Shown here in pieces: positions 6,036 through 11,292 of a DNA stretch of 11,292 bases (position 1 is its first letter; every line of letters begins with the position of its first letter). This DNA comes from Flavobacteriales bacterium UBA2798 (GTDB lineage Bacteria; Bacteroidota; Bacteroidia; Flavobacteriales_D; UBA2798), in the NCBI GenBank assembly GCA_002351955.1, contig DEHO01000037.1:1-11292 (forward strand), in the 5' to 3' direction. A program made the translations under genes and the position numbers. The notes under the pieces are model-generated. The model was not told the DNA's origin. It was given only the letters and a program-made list of their open reading frames with translations, and made no database searches.

Positions 6036-6989
6036 ATGGCTAAGGCAATCACAATCGGAAAAGAATCGGTAGCTCCGGGCGAAAGCAAGATTATCAATTA
6101 CGATATCGCACGTCTACCATCCGGAATGATGATCAATATGCCCGTGTTCGTTTACCGAAGCAAGGTCGAAGGACCTGTTTTACTGCTTTCTGGTGGATTA
6201 CATGGCGATGAGGTGAATGGAATCGAGATTATTCGCAGAATGACTTCAGAAGGTATGTTTAACAAGCTGATTGCCGGTTCTATTATTGCCATTCCGGTGC
6301 TCAATGTTTTTGGATTCCTGAACTATTCGCGTGAAGTTCCCGATGGGAAGGATGTGAATCGCAGTTTCCCCGGCGATTCGAATGGTTCCTTGGCAAGTCG
6401 TGTTGCGTGGCATCTCACAAAAAACATTTTACCACTCATCGATTACGGAGTGGATTTTCATACCGGTGGAGCACAACGTACCAATTATCCGCAAATGCGC
6501 TATTCACTGGTCGATAAAAATTCCGAGCTCATTGCAAAAGCCTTTGCTGCTCCTTTCACCCTCAATTCTGGATTAATTCCCAAATCAATCCGCCACCAGG
6601 GATCGAAAATGGGGAAACCAATTATCGTCTTCGAAGGAGGAGAATCCATGCGCTTTGATGAGTTATCCATAAGCGAAGCAATCGATGGCACCAAGCGTTT
6701 ACTTTGCTATTTGGGAATGATCAACGAGAAATACGAAGAGCGAAAAGGAATTCTCCTTATGGATAGCTCCTGGATCAGAGCCAACCGCGCAGGATTATTT
6801 AAACCATTTGTGGATTCCGGTGATCCCGTTCAAAAAAATCAACCTGTTGGGGTTATCAACGATCCTTTTGGACAGTATGAAATTAAAGTCCTTTCCAAAT
6901 ACAGCGGACATATCATCGGAATGAACAATAATCCCGTAGTCCACCAGGGAGATGCATTGTTTCATGTAGGATTGGAAGAGGGGAGATAA
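6036..6989 (+). CDS. Succinylglutamate desuccinylase / aspartoacylase-family zinc hydrolase
   Basis: M14-like zinc-dependent amide hydrolase of the AstE/ASPA superfamily. Motifs in 317 residues: zinc ligands His56 and Glu59 in GGLHGDEVNG, third ligand His142 in DFHTGG, the substrate-carboxylate motif DVNRSFPG with Asn108-Arg109, and the probable catalytic Glu200 in VFEGGES. After about residue 240 comes a small beta domain (ANRAGLFKP, VQKNQPVGVINDPFG, GHIIGMNNNPVVHQGDALFHV), as in the COG3608 branch. That branch is distinct from true arginine-catabolic AstE, and no ast genes are nearby, so the substrate is unknown. I chose ATG 6036; a longer form from TTG 5997 would add 13 residues of unlikely sequence. 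The 121-nt region shared with the divergent SET gene has only poor promoter matches (TACTTTTA at 6014-6021). Confidence 0.87.
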   Translation: MAKAITIGKESVAPGESKIINYDIARLPSGMMINMPVFVYRSKVEGPVLLLSGGLHGDEVNGIEIIRRMTSEGMFNKLIAGSIIAIPVLNVFGFLNYSREVPDGKDVNRSFPGDSNGSLASRVAWHLTKNILPLIDYGVDFHTGGAQRTNYPQMRYSLVDKNSELIAKAFAAPFTLNSGLIPKSIRHQGSKMGKPIIVFEGGESMRFDELSISEAIDGTKRLLCYLGMINEKYEERKGILLMDSSWIRANRAGLFKPFVDSGDPVQKNQPVGVINDPFGQYEIKVLSKYSGHIIGMNNNPVVHQGDALFHVGLEEGR

Positions 6990-7008
6990 ATTCCTGTTAA
7001 ATAAAGCC

Positions 7009-7638
7009 TTAATTGTTTTTCAGACAATAGATGGTCTCAAAAAAATCAGGTTTAAAGAAAGTACTGAATAAGGGAATATAAATTCCATCAGCACATTGCT
7101 TGATATCAAAGCGATCTTTGCCCATCACCGTTCCATATGTGAAATAGGCCAATTCAATACAATACAATTGCGAGGAGTCATCCGTATTGTAATCATAATC
7201 AAACGTACGGCGCTCTTTCAGATAGAGTTGGGCAAGATCCATCATCTGACGAATCTCTTCTTTTGTCATTTTGGGACGAACAATGCAATAGTTGCTATCT
7301 GCAACATCGTTAGCAAATGCCCGCAGTGATTGGGTCTGCACACCATCTCGTCCCGACATCTCTTCGGAAACGGAATGGATGACGCGCAGTTTACCATTAA
7401 TAACACCTACCATTCCAACATGTGAGAAATGGCGTTGTTCCCCCATAAATTCAATAATCTTCTCGCTGAAAGCACCACCTCCCTGACGGAGGATGAAATC
7501 GCCTTCTTTTACGGAAAACACAACAGAATCGGGGACCAGTGGCGCTTTTGCCACCGGCTCTAAAGAATTATCCCCGCTCAGGTTACAACCTGAAACGGGG
7601 ATAATTAATAGAAATATAGCAAGAATTTGTATTCTCAA
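7009..7638 (-). CDS. YiiX/YebB-like permuted papain-fold amidase (C92-type), lipoprotein
   Basis: Probable envelope cysteine hydrolase of the permuted NlpC/P60-like YaeF/YiiX family. In 209 residues, 1-17 form a lipoprotein signal with lipobox VSGC (Cys18). EGDFILRQGGGAFSEKII (45-62) starts the domain, His73 in FSHVGMV is the expected catalytic His, and Cys160 in QLYCIELAY is the expected nucleophile. This His-before-Cys order is the circular permutation typical of the family, whose members may act on lipid- or peptide-linked amides. The first codon appears to be TTG (7638-7636): TAG lies in frame two codons upstream and no ATG occurs before Met64, which is past the signal. It follows the DUF4878-like lipoprotein gene by 6 nt, so translation is probably coupled. 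A long inverted repeat covers its lipobox codons. Confidence 0.82.
   Translation of the reverse strand: MRIQILAIFLLIIPVSGCNLSGDNSLEPVAKAPLVPDSVVFSVKEGDFILRQGGGAFSEKIIEFMGEQRHFSHVGMVGVINGKLRVIHSVSEEMSGRDGVQTQSLRAFANDVADSNYCIVRPKMTKEEIRQMMDLAQLYLKERRTFDYDYNTDDSSQLYCIELAYFTYGTVMGKDRFDIKQCADGIYIPLFSTFFKPDFFETIYCLKNN
7566..7606 (-). repeat. 41-nt two-tier inverted repeat in the lipobox-coding region
   Basis: The outer arms AATTATCCCCG (7566-7576) and CGGGGATAATT (7596-7606) are perfectly complementary over 11 bp. The inner arms TCAGGTT (7578-7584) and AACCTGA (7587-7593) add 7 bp, with a small internal loop (C opposite AA) and a 2-base tip. In the mRNA the hairpin begins about 30 nt after the start codon and spans codons for IIPVSGCNLSGDN. 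No U-run follows on either strand, so it is not a standard terminator. Confidence 0.8.
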
Positions 7639-7644
7639 AAGCTA

Positions 7645-8112
7645 TTATTCAACTGGAGCAACTTCACCTTCAGTAGCTTCACCTTCAACGTCAGTTGGTT
7701 CTGGTTCTGGCTCAGGCGTTGGCTCCATGTCTCCACCGCCCATGTTACCCATTTTGCTGTAGTCAACAACCCACTTGTCGTTTTCTTTCTTCAGGTTGTA
7801 AACGGTTTCTTTTCCGCCTTTTTCCTTACAAGTACATGTAGACTCAGCTTCTTTAGTCTCACATTTAACTTCTTCGATTTCAGGAGCAGCAGGCTTCTCA
7901 GCACCACCAAGAGCACCCATTGATTCTGCCATACCTTTAGCAGCATCTACTTGTTCTTTACCTTTTGTAGTTGCAAGATCCTTAGCAGTACCCCAATCTT
8001 GGGTGGTGATAGCTGTGTGGAATTTTTTTGCAACATCTTCGGGGGTTGACCCGCCACCGCAAGCTACCATGATAGCGGCAACTGCAGAAAGAGCTAAAAC
8101 TTTAATTTTCAT
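7645..8112 (-). CDS. DUF4878-like lipoprotein with acidic Pro-Glu tail
   Basis: The 155 residues begin with a lipoprotein signal (MKIKVLALSAVAAIMVAC, Cys18) followed by GGGST, which suggests export to the envelope and lipid anchoring. Residues 23-62 (TPEDVAKKFHTAITTQDW and the helical stretch after it) and 96-121 (a strand pair with NDKWVVDYSKMG) resemble the small cystatin/NTF2-like fold of DUF4878 lipoproteins. Three Cys (84, 93, 95) lie between them. The last 30 residues are a disordered acidic tail with PEPEPEP. The function is unknown; DUF4878 proteins are common Bacteroidota lipoproteins of undefined role. ATG 8112 begins directly with the Lys-rich signal peptide. It is divergent from ybiT across 188 nt and is first in a probable two-gene operon with the C92 lipoprotein. 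Confidence 0.8.
   Translation of the reverse strand: MKIKVLALSAVAAIMVACGGGSTPEDVAKKFHTAITTQDWGTAKDLATTKGKEQVDAAKGMAESMGALGGAEKPAAPEIEEVKCETKEAESTCTCKEKGGKETVYNLKKENDKWVVDYSKMGNMGGGDMEPTPEPEPEPTDVEGEATEGEVAPVE
7696..7718 (-). repeat. Short Glu-Pro codon repeat
   Basis: Near-perfect 6-nt units (CCAGAA/CCAGAG on the minus strand) encode PEPEPEP in the tail of the DUF4878-like lipoprotein. The tract is short but could vary in copy number by slippage in steps of two residues. Confidence 0.6.
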
Positions 8113-8266
8113 TGTTTTGGTTTTTTTTGGTTTTCTGTGAATGAATACGGCGCGAATATCGGAGGTTTTTACTTACCACGCAAGCCATTGTTAAAAAAAA
8201 GCGAATAAAATCGGGCATTTTAAGCCTTCTTCCTAATGATATAGCCGCGGAAAGCCTGATAAAGCC

Positions 8267-8274
8267 TACCTTTG
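8267..8274 (+). promoter_or_regulatory. -7 element (TACCTTTG) upstream of the ybiT-like gene
   Basis: An exact TAnnTTTG match followed by CGG, 26 nt before ATG 8301, giving a leader of about 20 nt. No TTG is present at the usual upstream distance (about 8242-8250 reads tagccgcgg), so the promoter is only half supported. Confidence 0.5.
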
Positions 8275-8300
8275 CGGCCAGTTTTACAATATTTGATGTT

Positions 8301-9920
8301 ATGATCAGTACCTCCAATTTAACCCTGCAGTTCGGAAAACGAATTTTATTTGATGAAGTTGATGTTCAGTTTACCGAAGGGAACTGTTATGGTGTTATCG
8401 GAGCCAACGGAGCCGGAAAATCAACTTTCCTGAAAATACTCTCCGGTGAGGTCGACCCAACCAAAGGACAAGTTAATATCCTTCCAGGAAAACGAATGGC
8501 TGTACTGAAACAGGACCACTTCGAATTTGATGAATGCAGAGTGCTGGATACAGTCATAATGGGACATAAAAAATTATGGGCCATTTCGATGGAAAAAGAA
8601 AGCATTTATGCAAAACCTGAAATGACAGAAGCAGATGGCAACCGCGCCGCTGAACTGGAATCGGAGTTTGCAGAAATGGATGGTTGGAATGCCGAAACCG
8701 ATGCTGCCGAAATGCTGTCAAATCTCGGCGTAAAAGAAGAATACCACCACCAGCAAATGAAAGATATTGCAGGTAACTTAAAGGTTCGAATTCTGCTTGC
8801 ACAGGCTTTATTCGGAAATCCGGATATTCTGATCCTCGATGAGCCAACCAACGACCTTGATGTTGAAACCATTTCCTGGCTCGAAGACTTTCTGGCAGAT
8901 TTCAGAAATACAGTGATCGTTGTTTCGCACGACCGTCACTTTCTCGACACGGTTTGTACCCATATCGCAGATATCGACTTTGGAAAAATTACTCTTTATA
9001 CCGGTAACTACACATTTTGGTATCAGGCTTCTCAGCTTGCACTCAAGCAGCGAACAGAACAAAACAAGAAAGTAGAAGATAAAAGAAAGGAATTGCAGGA
9101 ATTTGTTGCGCGATTTAGTGCCAACGCAGCAAAAAGCAAACAGGCAACCAGCAGGAAAAAATTACTCGAGAAACTGCAAATCGATGATATCCGACCTTCT
9201 TCAAGAAAGTATCCTGCCATCATTCTTAACCAGGAACGTGATGCCGGTGATCAGATTCTAAGAGTAGAACACCTCACCATTAGTAACGAAGAAGGCGTTC
9301 TCGTAAATGATATCAGTTTTAAAGTGGATAAAGGAGATAAAATCGCCATTCTCTCGAAGAACTCAACAGCAATTACTGCCCTGCTCGAAGTACTTGCCGG
9401 CGAACGCGAACCTCAATCTGGTAGTTTGGAATGGGGTATTACCATTAAACGCGCATATCTTCCTAATGAAAACTCACACTATTTTCAGGAGGACCTTTCT
9501 TTGGTCGACTGGCTGCGTCAGTATTCCGTAAATAAGGATGAAGATTATATCCGCGGTTTCCTTGGAAAAATGTTGTTTTCAGGACAAGAAGCACTTAAGT
9601 CAGTGAAAGTATTGTCGGGAGGAGAAAAAGTGCGTTGTATGACTTCACGTTTGATGCTGATGCAAGGTAATTTCCTTTTGCTTGATGAACCAACCAACCA
9701 CCTCGATCTCGAATCCATTACAGCATTTAACAATGCATTGATTGATTTTAAAGGAATGGTGATGTTTACTTCGCATGACCATGAGTTTGTTCAGACTGCA
9801 GCAAACAGGATCATCGAAATTACTCCGGGAGGAATTATTGATAAGAAACTGACTTACGATGAATACCTGGCAGATCCTAAAGTAAAAGAACTTCGCTCCG
9901 CAGAGGGAATATTGGTGTAA
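8301..9920 (+). CDS. ybiT: YbiT-like ABC-F family ATPase
   Basis: Soluble protein of the ABC-F family, whose members act on the ribosome rather than in membranes. The 539 residues align end to end with E. coli YbiT as I recall it, including VLDTVIMGHK, MDGW, RFSANAAKSKQATSR in the linker and FTSHDHEFVQT. NBD1 has Walker A GANGAGKST (34-42), a degenerate signature IAGNLKVR (156-163), Walker B ILILDEPTNDLD and switch His210. The interdomain linker (about 243-300) is charged and helical, as in ABC-F proteins. NBD2 has a broken Walker A (SKNSTAITA, 352-360, no Gly-rich loop and no Lys), but an intact signature LSGGEK (438-443), Walker B FLLLDEPTNHLD (458-469) and His492. It has no membrane segment. 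The stop codon abuts that of the convergent MORN gene. Confidence 0.92.
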   Translation: MISTSNLTLQFGKRILFDEVDVQFTEGNCYGVIGANGAGKSTFLKILSGEVDPTKGQVNILPGKRMAVLKQDHFEFDECRVLDTVIMGHKKLWAISMEKESIYAKPEMTEADGNRAAELESEFAEMDGWNAETDAAEMLSNLGVKEEYHHQQMKDIAGNLKVRILLAQALFGNPDILILDEPTNDLDVETISWLEDFLADFRNTVIVVSHDRHFLDTVCTHIADIDFGKITLYTGNYTFWYQASQLALKQRTEQNKKVEDKRKELQEFVARFSANAAKSKQATSRKKLLEKLQIDDIRPSSRKYPAIILNQERDAGDQILRVEHLTISNEEGVLVNDISFKVDKGDKIAILSKNSTAITALLEVLAGEREPQSGSLEWGITIKRAYLPNENSHYFQEDLSLVDWLRQYSVNKDEDYIRGFLGKMLFSGQEALKSVKVLSGGEKVRCMTSRLMLMQGNFLLLDEPTNHLDLESITAFNNALIDFKGMVMFTSHDHEFVQTAANRIIEITPGGIIDKKLTYDEYLADPKVKELRSAEGILV

Positions 9921-10307
9921 TTACTGTCGTTTTTTTACGACGGTATCAACGATTTTTCCATCCTTATACACGATCTCACGGGCGAGTTGACCATCGGGAT
10001 GGTATTCTTTCCATGTGCCGTGTTCAACACCGTTTTTCCAGTATTCCTTCGCTTTTATATTACCTGATGGATAGTAGTAAACCCATTCTCCATGTTCTGT
10101 TCCGTTTTTAAATTCTCCGGTATATTCCAGTTTGCCGTTTTCATAATAGACTTCTTCCTTAATTTTTTCGGCATTCATCTCTTTGCCTTTCAAATGGTAA
10201 ATCACTTCCGGTTGACCACTCGGGAAAGTTTTGATGACAACCTTTCTTACCTGGGCTGACGATGATAGAAATACAAACGAAAGAAATAATGTGAATACAA
10301 TACGCAT
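9921..10307 (-). CDS. Exported MORN_2 (YwqK-like) repeat protein
   Basis: A 128-residue protein with an N-terminal signal peptide (MRIVFTLFLSFVFLSSSAQ, cleavage probably near residue 18-19) and no lipobox Cys. Three MORN_2-type repeats follow: about 51-75 (YYENGKLEYTGEFKNGTEHGEW), 76-99 (YYPSGNIKAKEYWKNGVEHGTW) and 100-118 (EYHPDGQLAREIVYKDGK). Such repeats form extended beta-hairpin ladders. Related proteins are often labelled YwqK-family antitoxins, but no toxin gene is adjacent here, so that label should not be taken as function. The start lies 21 nt after the dnaE stop on the same strand and no promoter match is visible in the gap, so it may be read from dnaE. Confidence 0.83.
   Translation of the reverse strand: MRIVFTLFLSFVFLSSSAQVRKVVIKTFPSGQPEVIYHLKGKEMNAEKIKEEVYYENGKLEYTGEFKNGTEHGEWVYYYPSGNIKAKEYWKNGVEHGTWKEYHPDGQLAREIVYKDGKIVDTVVKKRQ
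9922..9945 (+). terminator. Hairpin directly after ybiT, inside the MORN gene end (possible terminator)
   Basis: TACTGTCGT (9922-9930) pairs with ACGACGGTA (9937-9945) over 9 bp with one G-U pair, around a loop of six T. It begins 2 nt after the ybiT stop and overlaps the last codons of the opposing gene. On the plus strand ATCAACGATTTTT follows, so the T-run is displaced. It could slow or end ybiT transcription. Confidence 0.4.
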
Positions 10308-10328
10308 AGCGGCATTCGGTTTAATTAG

Positions 10329-11292
10329 TTAAAGCAAAAACTCGAATTCAAGATGTTCGAGCGATTTCAATTCGTCAAGAAACTCATTGCTGATTTCAAC
10401 ACCAACATTTTTACTGGGCATATCAATCCTTATTTTTTCAAGACTGTCCAGCAGCGTAACCCGGTATCTGGTTTTCCCCTTATAACGTTGTAAAAGACCA
10501 TCCAACTCATCAACAAATCGTTCGTCCACACGGTACGGATTAATGCTCAGGTTGATGCCTTTTACGTATCTCTCCCTGGCGTCGGCAAGCAAATCGATCA
10601 TTCCTACTTTAAACTCAAACTCATCTTCTTTGATCTCGTTTCCGAATCGTCGGTTCTGTACTTTTCCACGAATGAAAATGAATGTGTTCTCTACAAGGTA
10701 TTGTCTGAATTTCATGTAGTCATCACCAAATAACATGAGGCGTGCAGTGCCTTCATAATCTTCCATTTCGAAAGATCCGAATGGTTTTCCTGTTTTGGTC
10801 TGACGGTGTTCAATCTTAGTTACAATTCCGGCAATCCTTAATTCGCGGTGCAATTGATCTTTGCCTAAAATTCCAAGCATTCCGCAATGAGCGCCTGGCG
10901 TGCAGAGATTATCGAGATCGTACCTGAAATCATCCAGCGGATGCCCTGAAATGTAAATTCCTACCACTTCTTTTTCCCTGTTAAGCTGGTACAAAGTGGG
11001 CCATGGTTCGCTTTTGGGAATGTTGGGCTCAGGAGTCATTTCTGCGCTCTCTTCACCAAACAAACTAACTTGCGATGATTGCGCTCCTTCCTGCAGCGAA
11101 GTTCCAAAACGGATCGCTTTCGACAAGAAGGTATTGTTATCGCCATCGTCGTGGAAATACACAGAACGGTAAATACCAAAATCATCAAATGCTCCTGCCA
11201 AAGCAAGATTTTCGAGCGTTTTTTTATTGGCAGAACGAAGATCTATTCTCCGGGTAAAATCAAAAATAGAGAGATATTTTCCGTTTTCTTTT
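10329..11292 (-). CDS. dnaE: DNA polymerase III alpha subunit, C-terminal part (5' end outside window)
   Basis: Catalytic subunit of the replicative polymerase; only the last 320 codons are present, open at the window edge. The visible part starts ENGKYLSIFDF, then RSANKKTLENLALAGAFDDFG, matching the helix-hairpin-helix region near the end of the fingers. It continues through EGAQSSQVSLFGEE, whose QVSLF fits the internal beta-clamp-binding motif, and EKEVVGIYISGHPLDDF, a DnaE hallmark. Next is an OB-fold domain (LRIAGIVTKIEHRQTKTGKP through FEMEDYEGTARLMLF to FIFIRGKVQNRRF). A short C-terminal domain ends FEFLL. There is no PHP or palm motif in view because those lie upstream. The TAA stop is at 10331-10329, 21 nt before the MORN gene. 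Confidence 0.95.
   Translation of the reverse strand, partial: KENGKYLSIFDFTRRIDLRSANKKTLENLALAGAFDDFGIYRSVYFHDDGDNNTFLSKAIRFGTSLQEGAQSSQVSLFGEESAEMTPEPNIPKSEPWPTLYQLNREKEVVGIYISGHPLDDFRYDLDNLCTPGAHCGMLGILGKDQLHRELRIAGIVTKIEHRQTKTGKPFGSFEMEDYEGTARLMLFGDDYMKFRQYLVENTFIFIRGKVQNRRFGNEIKEDEFEFKVGMIDLLADARERYVKGINLSINPYRVDERFVDELDGLLQRYKGKTRYRVTLLDSLEKIRIDMPSKNVGVEISNEFLDELKSLEHLEFEFLL
11058..11072 (-). other. Beta-clamp-binding pentapeptide QVSLF in DnaE
   Basis: The codons read QVSLF within the charged linker after the GAFDDFG helix region and before EKEVVGIYISGHPL. This fits the QxSLF-type clamp-binding consensus and the position of the internal clamp motif known for E. coli DnaE. Confidence 0.75.

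Noticed and set aside
8041..8060. GC-rich partial inverted repeat near the DUF4878-like lipobox
   Set aside because: Only 4 bp pair; it reflects GGG/CCC codons for the glycine run after the lipidated Cys.
8102..8317. Minus-strand open frame of 71 codons between the DUF4878-like gene and ybiT
   Set aside because: It overlaps the starts of both flanking genes, has no recognisable domain and a basic, low-complexity end. It reads as a shadow of the divergent promoter region.
9921..10307. Toxin-antitoxin system suggested by the YwqK-type label
   Set aside because: The protein has a signal peptide and MORN_2 repeats, and no toxin-like partner is adjacent (dnaE and ybiT flank it).

Overview
The window looks like chromosomal DNA of a Bacteroidota (Flavobacteriales-like) bacterium. 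The evidence is a Por secretion-system (type IX) C-terminal sorting domain at the end of a surface protein, promoters of the Bacteroidota type (TTG, about 19 nt, TAnnTTTG), few Shine-Dalgarno sequences, a tRNA-Lys without an encoded CCA end, and the family content (DUF4397, YwqK-like MORN_2, DUF4878-like lipoprotein, YbiT-type ABC-F). I see no insertion sequence, phage, CRISPR array or integrase. The window reads as core genome with a few accessory-flavoured genes.

Layout. 1-1359 (+): 3' part of a secreted, repetitive DUF4397 protein with a type IX sorting domain, closed by a clear intrinsic terminator. 1565-4078 (+): a tight mlaE-mlaF-mlaD lipid-transport operon (overlap of 1 nt, then a gap of 1 nt). 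4133-4246: a bidirectional terminator and a tRNA-Lys(UUU) on the minus strand with a well-formed promoter. 4394-5328 (+): aroK (shikimate kinase) and ruvX/yqgF, overlapping by 4 nt. 5330-5914 (-): a SET-domain protein whose stop codon lies 1 nt from that of ruvX. 6036-6989 (+): an AstE/aspartoacylase-type zinc hydrolase. 7009-8112 (-): two lipoproteins 6 nt apart, a DUF4878-like one followed by a YiiX-type (C92) permuted papain-fold amidase. 8301-9920 (+): a YbiT-like ABC-F ATPase. 9921-10307 (-): an exported MORN_2 repeat protein directly downstream of dnaE. 10329-11292 (-): the C-terminal 320 codons of the DNA polymerase III alpha subunit, open at the window edge.

How the genes work together. 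The Mla genes form one machine: the MlaE permease and MlaF ATPase in the inner membrane, with membrane-anchored MlaD carrying lipid in the periplasm. aroK and ruvX are translationally coupled housekeeping genes with no evident functional link. The two lipoproteins are co-directional and probably co-transcribed, and are likely envelope proteins.

I found no clearly new multi-gene system. The points most worth a second look are: (i) an ABC-F protein in which both halves of the same composite ATP site (NBD2 Walker A and NBD1 signature) are degenerate while the other site is intact; (ii) a 41-nt two-tier inverted repeat covering the lipobox codons of the C92 lipoprotein, which itself seems to start at TTG; (iii) a bacterial SET protein with a Cys-rich version of the NHxCxxN motif; and (iv) convergent gene pairs separated by 0 or 1 nt, one with a hairpin inside the opposing gene's coding end.
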